From JBGOTP01 sp963717075 (lineage in GTDB: Bacteria > Acidobacteriota > Vicinamibacteria > Vicinamibacterales > CAVVIG01), in assembly GCA_963717075.1 (NCBI GenBank), contig CAVQVI010000010.1:558001-622000 (forward strand): a DNA stretch of 64,000 bases, read 5' to 3'. The translations under genes and the position numbers were made by a program. The notes beneath the pieces are model-generated. The model saw nothing but the letters and a program-made list of their open reading frames with translations. It was not told where the DNA came from and searched no databases. Positions 56,420 through 64,000 of the stretch are shown here, piece by piece. Position 1 is the stretch's first letter; every line of letters begins with the position of its first letter.

Positions 56420-57175
56420 TTATAGCGGTCGCACCAGTCGCGACCATGGCATTCTTCCCTGGACTGAGTTGGACAGTGCCCGACTCGGATTCAGGCCTAT
56501 TCGTGCGATCGCACGAAGCAGCGGATTGCCCGTCCACGACTCGATTCTCACGATGAAGTACCGGTCGAGGACATCCTCTGCCACCATGATCCCAAGGGCG
56601 CCGGCTGGCGTCACGACGTGATCAACCCAGCCCCTAGTGCTCGGACGCAAGCCGACGTTGCCGATCGAAGCTTCACTCAACAGGCCAAACTCGAATTGAA
56701 GACTGTACGCCGCAGACCAGGCAGTCGCGCGGGCTCGACTGGTCCAGTACTCTCTCGAGAATCCGATCCGAGGATCGTGAGCGCCGTCTTCGTGATCCAG
56801 CCAGATGAAACCGGACGCTGCACCGTGAATCGGATGCCCGATGTAGTTCACGGCCCAGGGGTCACCGTCGCTCCACGTGTGCGGTATCCGAACGGAACGG
56901 AAGTAGTCGCCGAAGAACGGGCCAGCAAGCTCGCGGCGGGTCTTCTGCTGAAACACGACCCGACTGGTGTGCTCAACGACGAGGAGCCGCAGTGAGTCGA
57001 TGATGGCACCCTTCAGGGTGGAAGGTGCCGGCACGATCTCGCTGGGATCGTGGGCCGCGCGCGGATCATTTGTGGTCTCGATCGTTTGCGCACGCCCTGA
57101 GGCAGGTGCAATGGCCAATAGTAGAATGAAGACTGCTGCAACTGGACCAGCTGAGTGCGGTCGCCGAGAGTTCAT
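56420..57175 (-). CDS. Envelope protein, DUF3943-like
   Basis: This 251-residue protein has a signal peptide (GPVAAVFILLLAIAPASGRAQ). The mature part has a pattern of membrane-anchoring strands: WSDGDPWAVNYIGHPIHGAA, WSAAYSLQFEFGLLSEASIGNVG and DHVVTPAGALGIMVAEDVLDRY. This resembles the DUF3943 family of outer-membrane-associated proteins. No catalytic residues are known. It lies 138 bases upstream of the fluoride riboswitch, so it is probably a separate unit. Confidence 0.6.
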   Translation of the reverse strand: MNSRRPHSAGPVAAVFILLLAIAPASGRAQTIETTNDPRAAHDPSEIVPAPSTLKGAIIDSLRLLVVEHTSRVVFQQKTRRELAGPFFGDYFRSVRIPHTWSDGDPWAVNYIGHPIHGAASGFIWLDHEDGAHDPRIGFSREYWTSRARATAWSAAYSLQFEFGLLSEASIGNVGLRPSTRGWVDHVVTPAGALGIMVAEDVLDRYFIVRIESWTGNPLLRAIARIGLNPSRALSNSVQGRMPWSRLVRPL

Positions 57176-57356
57176 GGCCCTCCTTCATGAAATCGTCCCA
57201 TTCAGGCAGCTCTGTTGGCTTACAGGCGCCTACTTCGACCCTCTGCGAAGAAAGAATCGACGCATGCCGTCGTCAGGCATGCCACGACCGTCATCGCACC
57301 GACTATTGGGATGCGTGCATCAAACCGGGCAAGGGTCACCGGACCGACGCCGAGGG

Positions 57357-58319
57357 TTATTGGACCTGACGCCAGGAAGCATCGGGATTATACGCGGTCA
57401 TGGCGGCGGCTGTGGCGTCGGTTTCCTCTCCCAGGTCCGACTCGACGAACCACGCCGTCCTGATTGACGGCAAAGGTCATGATGCCGGTGGCGTCGTACT
57501 GCGCCGGCCACGCGACGAGCGCGAACCCGGCCGACATCTCGCCGTTGACGACGTAGGATTTGGCTCCGCCTGGTGCGGCAGCTCCCTGCGCAGTCAGGAT
57601 CTTGAAGTAGTAGCCGTGAAAAGGCGAGGGCCGCTCGCGATCTGTCCCGAGCTGCCGGCCTTCGGCCGACGCCTGCGCCACCAGGTCACCAAAGGGACTC
57701 CGTGGCTGACCATGGGCGGCCGGCCAATACAGTCCGTTCTGTTTGCCCGGATCGCTGCGGAACGTCGTCGCAAAGAGGCCCGCTGGCTTCCCATCGTGTC
57801 CCTGTTGCGCGTAGCGGCGCTGTGCCGCGCCATAGGCGCGGCACAGCGCGATCACCGCCAGCTCGTTGCGGCCGATCCGGCGCGCGAGCACTTCTTCCTT
57901 TCCCGCTGCGGAGTCGAATCGCCACCTGTTCGCGTCTTCACGAGGGGGACCGGGAACGGCCATCCCTCGTTGCCGACGACGAGCGCCTTGCGGTTCCTTC
58001 CCTGATCCAGCAGGCGCCACCCTTCCGCGACGGCGACCGTGAAGACTTCGCGATTCCTGCGCGCGGTCGCCTCGTCAGACGAGGCGATCAGCTCCTGTCC
58101 CTCGGGGCCGAAGATCGCGCGCAGCTCGTCCATGTTCCCTGCCTTCGCAGCCGCGGTCAGGGCGCGTACGGCGTCTTCCGGCGTCGCGAATGTTCGCTGC
58201 TGGCCAGAGCCCTGTGCCGCAAGGATGAGCGAATGCACACCAAAGGTCAGGCATATCGACGCCACTGCGGTCAGGATGCGAACCGCACCGCCGCAGGACC
58301 TGCGCGTCGGAGTCGTCAC
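57357..58319 (-). CDS. DUF2950 secreted protein, two frameshifts
   Basis: It starts at GTG 58319, overlapping the DUF3300 stop by four bases. The N-terminus has a signal peptide (ILTAVASICLTFGVHSLILA) followed by FATPEDAVRALTAAAKAGNM and EGWPFPVPLVKT. One shift near 57935 leads to REDANRWRFDSAAGKEEVLARR, then GYYFKILTAQGAAAPGG and FALVAWPAQYDATGIMTFAV. A second near 57445 gives ESDLGEETDATAAAMTAYN and a stop at 57357. This is DUF2950, a common partner of DUF3300. The function is unknown. Confidence 0.8.
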
Positions 58320-59533
58320 CGGCGCTTCCCGCCCCCGCTTCTGGAGCGCGAGCTGCTTCGGCTGCTTTGTCCGCGCGAACTCGCAGCGCGCTCCGACTTC
58401 CCGCTCGAATAGCCTGAGAAGGCGTCCGAGCGGGTACCGCTTCGTTCCTGTGTCGCCGTTCCACTGCGATCCTGGCCCTGACTGTAGCCGCGGGTTTCAT
58501 AAGAGCCCGAGCCCCTGGCTCCGGTCGATGCCGTCTGCGCCGCGGTGCTCGGCTGCTCCCGCCGCGCCTGCTGACTCTCGGCGCGCTGCGCCTGCGCTTC
58601 CGGTCGGTTCTCCTGTCGCGTCTCTGTCCGCTCGGTGCGCTGCTCCTGCTGCGTGCGCGCGCGGTCCCCTCGCTCCTCGGCGAGATCCTCTCGGTGATCC
58701 TGCCAATCTTCGCGCGCGTCCTCGCGGTGGTCGTAATAGTCATCCCATGCGTCGTTGTACATGTAGCCCCCACCGTGCCACCCGTAGGGACCGTAGTAAT
58801 AGTTGTTGTTGACGGCGGCGCCAATCGCGATGCCCGCCGTGAAACCAATCAGACCCGCGACGGCCGCATCCGCGCTGCTGTCGTTCTGGACGACCACCGT
58901 CGTCGTCGTGGGCTGGACGTAGACCGTCTGTGGGTTGTATTGCGGAACGTACACGACCTGTGGGTTCGCTGGCTCGATGACGATCACCTGCTGACCGCTC
59001 GACGTGGTCTGCGTCTGGACTTCCTGCTGCGGGGTGGTCTTGAGGTTTCCGGCATCGCGGGCCTGCGTTCTCAGCCGCTGGATGCTCGCGAACACCGCCG
59101 CCCGATCCGCAGTGAACGCCTGACCGATCCTCGTCGTCGATTCCATCTGGCTTGCCATCTGTTTCACTATCTGCGGGAAGAGCGCCAGAGCCACGAAGCT
59201 CGGTTCGAAGTTGTCCTTCAGGGCGGCATCTTGCAGCTCGGTGCCCTTCAGGCTTGCGTGGCTGTTCAAAAACTGGTTGAGCGCCTTCACGCCGGCGGGA
59301 TCGGTCGAGCACAGCAGCATCTGCGCCAGGAGCTGGTCTGGATAGAGGGCGATTGGAGCAAGCAGGCCATCGAGCTCACGCGGAGTCAGGGCCTGACCGG
59401 ACGAGGCCGCACCGGCTTGCGCTCCTGGTCTGGCCTGCACAACCATTCCGTGCCGAACCGCCAAACCGATCCCCGTGAACACCAATGCCGCGCTGACGAC
59501 TACCGCGCTGACAACGAGGGCGAGCCTTCTCAT
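58316..59533 (-). CDS. DUF3300 secreted protein
   Basis: This gene encodes about 405 residues from ATG 59533, with a signal peptide (RRLALVVSAVVVSAALVFTG). The DUF3300 domain follows at about 50-220: LDGLLAPIALYPDQLLAQML, PSFVALALFPQIVKQMASQM and PQVVYVPQYNPQTVY. A Gly-rich membrane-like stretch (AVAGLIGFTAGIAIGAAVNN) follows, then a long charged, low-complexity tail with Arg, Gln and Ser. It overlaps the DUF2950 gene (TGA/GTG), so the pair is co-translated. The function is unknown. Confidence 0.85.
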   Translation of the reverse strand: MRRLALVVSAVVVSAALVFTGIGLAVRHGMVVQARPGAQAGAASSGQALTPRELDGLLAPIALYPDQLLAQMLLCSTDPAGVKALNQFLNSHASLKGTELQDAALKDNFEPSFVALALFPQIVKQMASQMESTTRIGQAFTADRAAVFASIQRLRTQARDAGNLKTTPQQEVQTQTTSSGQQVIVIEPANPQVVYVPQYNPQTVYVQPTTTTVVVQNDSSADAAVAGLIGFTAGIAIGAAVNNNYYYGPYGWHGGGYMYNDAWDDYYDHREDAREDWQDHREDLAEERGDRARTQQEQRTERTETRQENRPEAQAQRAESQQARREQPSTAAQTASTGARGSGSYETRGYSQGQDRSGTATQERSGTRSDAFSGYSSGKSERAASSRGQSSRSSSRSRSGGGKRR

Positions 59534-59709
59534 GTTCAAACCGCCGATCGCGCCTTCCAACATAGCAGGGTGCGTGCCGCGCCGTGGCGCCGTCGCGCCG
59601 ATCAGAATGCATTCAAATTCAATGGTTTAGCAAGCTTCACGCGCGCGACCTTTGTCACGGGACTCCATCGGGCCGGAGCTTCTCTCGAATACTGGAGGCA
59701 CTGCTCAAC

Positions 59710-61674
59710 CTATGGCTTGTCCGGCAGCGCAAACGCCACCAGGGCCGCGTCCGTCCCACCGCCGGTCGTGACGAGCACAAACTGGCGCCCGGATCGCGCC
59801 CGGTAGGTCATTGGTGTGCCGCTCGTGCGGCGCGGCAGCGGGCCATTCCAGATCTCCACGCCCGTGTTCTTGTCGAAGGCATAGAGCGCATCGTCTGCGC
59901 CGCCAATGAATACCAGCCCCCCCTTGGTGACAATGGCGCCTTGGGGGCCGGGGGTCCCAAGCCGCGCCGGGACGTTCACGCCTTTCAGCGCCGGATGGTT
60001 GCGGATGAAATTGCTGCCTTTGCCGAACGGGACGCGCCAGCGGATCTCTCCTCGATTCAGATCGATCGCTGTAAGGTGCGCGTACGGCGGCTTGTGCACC
60101 GGGAGCCCATCCATGAAGGTTGCCGCGGCGTCGGCCAGTCGCACGTACTGCGCGTCCGAGAGAGCAGCGAACGGATTCGTCGACTTGGTCTCGTCCAGCT
60201 TGCCGATCTTCAGAATGGCATGGACATCAGAGGACTTGACGAACAGCAGCGCCGTCTCCGGATCGAACGCCGCACCGCCCCAGTTCGCGCCGCCGGAGGT
60301 CGACGGCCGGATCAGTGTGCCCCGCATCGACGGCGGCGTGTAGACCGGGCCAATGCGGTACTTCTTCATCTCGGCCTGGGCCGCGGCCTTCAGCTCCGGC
60401 GTGAGGTCGAAGGCATCGTCGAGCGTCATCCCCTGTTCGGCGAACGCCGGGGGCTTGGTTGGAAATGGCTGCGTCGGATACGGCCGCTCGCCAGGTACAT
60501 CCGTGTCGGTCGGGACGGGGCGCTCCTCGATGGGCCACACCGGCGTTCCGGTCACCCGATCGAACACGAACGCGAAGCCCTGTTTGCTGACCTGCACGAC
60601 CGCATCGATGCGGCGCCCGTTGGCATTGATGGTGACCAGAGCCGGCTGCGCCGGCAGATCGTAGTCCCACAAGCCGTGATGCGTGGTCTGGAAGTGCCAC
60701 TTCCGCTTGCCAGTCTGCGCGTCCAGGCACACGAGCGACTCGGCGAACAGGTTGGCGCCAAGGCGCCGACCGCCGTAGTAGTCGTTGCTCGGCGTGCTCG
60801 TGGGCACGAAGACGAGACCGCGTTCGGAGTCGACGGTCATCGCGGCCCAGACGTTCCCATGGCCCGTGACCGCCCAGGAGTCCGACTCCCATGTCTCCGC
60901 ACCCTGCTCGCCCCCGCGCGGAACGGTGTACCACGTCCAGACCTCTTTCCCGCTTCGCGCGTCGTACGCACGCACGAAGCCGGGCGGATCGAACTCGTGC
61001 ATGAGGCGGTCGGTGAGACCGAAGCCGACCAGAATGAGATTCTTGTAGACCGCGACTGGCGACTGGTTGCTGAGGTGCAGCTTGTTGAACTTGCCCTCCC
61101 AGCGCGCGCCCGCACTCAGATCGATCTCGCCGCCCTTGCCGAACGGCGGAACCGGGCGCCCGGTCTTCGCATCCAGCTTGATGAGGCGATGCCGGCTGGC
61201 GAGGAATATGTAGAGTTTGTCCCCGTCCCACCAGGGGGTGAGGCCGCGATGGGTGAAGCCGGTCACCTGGGCGTTCTGCCCCCATTGATACGCTTCGGGG
61301 TCGTACGCCCAGATCTGTGCGCCGCTCTCCGCGTCGAGCGCCACCACGCGGGTGTACATCGTGCTGATGTACACCACGTTGTCGATCATGATCGGGGTGC
61401 CCGAAAAGTTGTTGGGAACCGCCCCGTTGGCGAGCCGCTTCTCGTTAGGATCCCATTCCCAGGCCACCTTCAAGCGGCCGACATTCTCTTTGGTCAGATC
61501 GGCCAGGGGCGAGTACCTCAACGCCGCCGCATCGCCGGCCACGTACGGCCACGAAACCAGGCCGGCATCGGCGGGCCGACTCGTTTGTGCCCGCAGGCCG
61601 ATGTACAGCGAGCCAACGGCAGCAGCCAACAGCAGCGCAATAGCCATCATGGACAAGGGGCGGCGGTGCTTCAT
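59710..61674 (-). CDS. PQQ-dependent dehydrogenase
   Basis: The protein is about 654 residues from ATG 61674 (MKHRRPLSMMAIALLLAA), with a signal or anchor helix. The eight-bladed propeller is complete, with W-motifs (GKEVWTWYTVP, GKRKWHFQTTHHGLWDYDLPAQ), the ERPVP...PTQPF insert and C-terminal SGTPMTYRARSGRQFVLVT. This subfamily is close to membrane glucose dehydrogenase-like quinoproteins; the WDYD site is also normal there, so it does not indicate lanthanide. It lies 43 bases after a second such gene on the same strand. Confidence 0.87.
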   Translation of the reverse strand: MKHRRPLSMMAIALLLAAAVGSLYIGLRAQTSRPADAGLVSWPYVAGDAAALRYSPLADLTKENVGRLKVAWEWDPNEKRLANGAVPNNFSGTPIMIDNVVYISTMYTRVVALDAESGAQIWAYDPEAYQWGQNAQVTGFTHRGLTPWWDGDKLYIFLASRHRLIKLDAKTGRPVPPFGKGGEIDLSAGARWEGKFNKLHLSNQSPVAVYKNLILVGFGLTDRLMHEFDPPGFVRAYDARSGKEVWTWYTVPRGGEQGAETWESDSWAVTGHGNVWAAMTVDSERGLVFVPTSTPSNDYYGGRRLGANLFAESLVCLDAQTGKRKWHFQTTHHGLWDYDLPAQPALVTINANGRRIDAVVQVSKQGFAFVFDRVTGTPVWPIEERPVPTDTDVPGERPYPTQPFPTKPPAFAEQGMTLDDAFDLTPELKAAAQAEMKKYRIGPVYTPPSMRGTLIRPSTSGGANWGGAAFDPETALLFVKSSDVHAILKIGKLDETKSTNPFAALSDAQYVRLADAAATFMDGLPVHKPPYAHLTAIDLNRGEIRWRVPFGKGSNFIRNHPALKGVNVPARLGTPGPQGAIVTKGGLVFIGGADDALYAFDKNTGVEIWNGPLPRRTSGTPMTYRARSGRQFVLVTTGGGTDAALVAFALPDKP

Positions 61675-61716
61675 GTGCAACATGCGGTGCTCTCCTCGGA
61701 AACAAGGCAGTCGTGA

Positions 61717-63967
61717 TTACCGCAGCGAAGTCAGGTACTCCACGATTCGAGTGATATCCTCGTCGGTCAACTCGCGCGGCGAGACCGGCGGCATCTGGCC
61801 TGAGCCTTCCCGAACGATCCCCAGTACTTCGGCCGGGCCCTTCGCCATCGGAACCAAGGACGGCCCGACCCCTCCCCGGCCTTCGGGGCCGTGGCAGGGC
61901 TGGCAGACGCTGCGGAAGGCCTCCGCCCCTGCGCGCGCCTGCATCGACGCCGGCGGCGCGCTCGGCACGCCGGATGTGCTCGATCCCGTGCTGGTTGGAC
62001 TGCCGGTGCCCAGGGCAAACGCGGTGAGCGTGGCGTCGGCACCACCGCCGCTGGCGATCAGGACGAACTGCCGGCCACTGCGCGCCCGGTATGTCATCGG
62101 GTTCGCAGCGGTCCGCTCAGGCGTCGCGCCGCGCCACAGCTCTTTGCCGGTGCCCTTGTCGAACGCATACAGATACGGGTCGCCCCCGCCGATGAAGATC
62201 AGGCCCGACTTGGTCACCAGCACGCTCGCCGAGCCGGGAGTGCCCAGCCGCTCGGGCAGCGTGACATCCTTCAAAAGCGGGTGGCGCCGAATGGCGGCGC
62301 TTCCCTCCCCGAACGGCACTCGCCACGCGATGTCCCCCTTGTTCAGATCGAGCGCGACCAGCAGCGCGTACGGCGGCTTGGTGAGCGGAATGGGCCCGAG
62401 CTTACTGGACCGGCTGCTTTCGTCGGTGCGGACGGGACTGCCGTCGCGCCGCTGGAAGATGTTGGCCGCGGCACCAAACTCGCAATTGTTCGAGGTACTC
62501 GACGTCCAAGTCGTCGAGGGTGCCGTCGTTCTTGCACACCTGGTTGACGGTATGCTGCTCGCTGGTGCGAAAGTAAAGCATCCCTGTCTCGGGGTCGAAA
62601 GCCGCACCACCCCAGTTGGCGCCGCCGCTGGTACTCGGGCGCTGGACGGTGCCGCGCAGGCTCGGCGGCGTGAAGAGCGGGCCGAGCCGGAACTTCTGGA
62701 GCTCCGCCGTCGCCAGTGCCTGGATCTCCGGCGTCAGGTCGTTGGCATCGGCCAGCGAGATCCCCTGCGCAGAAAACGCTGGCGGCTTGGTCGGGAACGG
62801 CTGCGTCGGATGCGGCCGCTCCCCAGGCACGTCCGTCGACGTATCCACCGGCCGCTCCTCGATCGGCCACACCGGCTCCCCTGACAGCCGGTCGAACACA
62901 TACGTGAACCCCTGCTTGGAGAGCTCGGCGACGGCCTCGATCCGCTTCCCGTTCACCGTGATCGTTGCCAGCGCCGGCGGCGACGTGAAGTCGTAGTCCC
63001 ACAGTCCGTGGTGCACCGCCTGGAAATGCCACTTTCGCTTTCCCGTGTTCGCGTCCAGGCACACCAGCGACTCCGCAAACAGGTTCGCCCCCAGCCGCCG
63101 GCCGCCCCAGTAGTCGCTCCCCGCCGTGCTCACCGGCACGTACAGCAGCCCGTGCCCCTCGTCCACCGTCATCGGCCCCCAGACGTTGGCGTGCCCCGTG
63201 AAGTTCCACGACTCCTTTTCCCACGTGTCGGCCCCGAACTCGGTGCTCGACTGCGGAATGGTGTAAAAGATCCACGCGCGCTTTCCCGTCCGCACGTCGA
63301 ACGCCTGCACGGTGCCCTGCGGCTCGAACTTGTACTGAATGCGGTCCGGAATTCGGCTCCCCACGATCACCAGGTTCTTGTAGACCACCGGCGGCGAGGT
63401 CTGGCTGAAGTGCAGCTTCTTCACCGACAGCCGCAGCCCCGTCGTCAGGCTCGCCACCCCCCGCTGGCCGAAGCTCGGCACCGGCTTGCCGGTCTTCGCG
63501 TCCAGCGCGATCAAACGACTGTCGGTGTTCAGGAAAATGCGCACGTCGGTGCCGTTGCGCCAGGCCGCTACTCCCCGGTGTTTGAACCCGATGCTGTCTT
63601 CCAGCCCTTTCGACGCCTCCGAGTCGTACGCCCACCGCTGCTCGCCCGTCTCGGCGTCCAGGGCCACGACCCGGTGGAACGGCGTGCTGAGATACAGCAC
63701 GTTGTCGATCATCAGCGGCGTGCTCTCGAACGAGCTCGGGCGCGTCCCGTACTCGGGCCGCGGCTGCTCTCCCGTGCTCCAGGTCCACGCCCGCTGCAGC
63801 TGCCCCACGTTCTGCGGCGTGATGTCCGGAATGGTCGAATACCGGCTGTTGGCGGCGTCCCCGCCCCAATACGGCCACTCCACCAGCCGCGACTCCCCGC
63901 GCTGAGCCGCCACCGCGGCCCCCAGCAGCACCACGATCGTTGCGCAGACCTTCTTCATCGCCTTCAT
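61717..63967 (-). CDS. PQQ dehydrogenase with C-terminal cytochrome c, one frameshift
   Basis: The protein is about 750 residues from ATG 63967 (MKAMKKVCATIVVLLGA). The propeller is complete (GKRKWHFQAVHHGLWDYDFTSPPAL), and a cytochrome c domain follows (FRSVCQPCHGPEGRGG, distal Met in GQMPPVSPREL) at about 660-740, a quinohemoprotein layout. Near 62485 one base shift breaks VEYLEQ into RVWCRG; the other frame continues CEFGAAANIFQRRDGSP. The cytochrome part could serve both this and the downstream dehydrogenase. Confidence 0.85.
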
Positions 63968-64000
63968 CGCAACGAACTCCTTCCTCAGCATACTTCCTAT

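Noticed and set aside
59584..61716. Antisense frame of 710 residues opposite a PQQ dehydrogenase
   Set aside because: It mirrors codon positions of the real gene and lacks any motif.

Overview
The window looks like chromosome from an uncultured high-GC bacterium, most likely an acidobacterium (Vicinamibacteria-like). This is inferred from the mix of PQQ beta-propeller dehydrogenases, DUF1552, DUF4139, DUF4159 and DUF2950/DUF3300 proteins, PilZ and PEGA proteins and short palindromes of the form GCCCGACCTnAAGGTCGGGC. No rRNA, tRNA, CRISPR array, phage or transposase was found.

Layout. 0.1-8.2 kb: a DUF4159 secreted protein, an ABC-F ATPase, ArfB, an MhqO/MhqD-like dioxygenase-esterase pair, a secreted cupin, a DUF4139 protein and a zinc-ribbon protein. 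8.2-10.5 kb: an SPFH/zinc-ribbon gene pair broken by about ten single-base shifts. 10.7-19 kb: signalling genes (histidine kinase, three response-regulator proteins, a coiled-coil PilZ protein, a PEGA protein) and an EF-P paralogue with an EfpL/YeiP-type loop. 19.4-28.2 kb: DAHP synthase, a second ABC-F, a sigma factor with a zinc-finger anti-sigma-like protein, a methyltransferase, and a YHS plus CopA copper export pair. 28.3-37.2 kb: a compact island that may be a new pteridine- or riboflavin-like pathway: two methyltransferases, a RibD-type reductase, a glycosyltransferase, a pterin-synthase fold protein without its catalytic triad, an alcohol dehydrogenase, a CDP-alcohol phosphatidyltransferase, GTP cyclohydrolase II and an LTA-synthase-like membrane phosphotransferase.

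37.3-51.2 kb: respiratory periplasmic genes: a PQQ alcohol dehydrogenase with its cytochrome c, a Tat-exported thiamine-diphosphate enzyme with its own cytochrome c, ankyrin and DUF1552 proteins, a damaged cytochrome, a PQQ dehydrogenase with a large internal deletion, a histone H1-like protein and a PepSY membrane protein. 51.4-59.5 kb: small proteins, a frameshifted P-type cation ATPase, a fluoride locus (riboswitch, fluC, two DUF190 genes), an envelope protein and a DUF2950/DUF3300 pair. 59.7-64 kb: two tandem PQQ dehydrogenases, the upstream one with a C-terminal cytochrome c domain.

Two themes cut across the window. First, the short palindrome occurs between genes, in tandem arrays and inside or at the ends of coding sequences, where it is read through as protein. 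Second, about two dozen single-base frame changes are concentrated in a few genes and often sit in short base runs. These may be consensus errors in the assembly rather than real decay, so each broken gene should be checked against reads before it is called a pseudogene.
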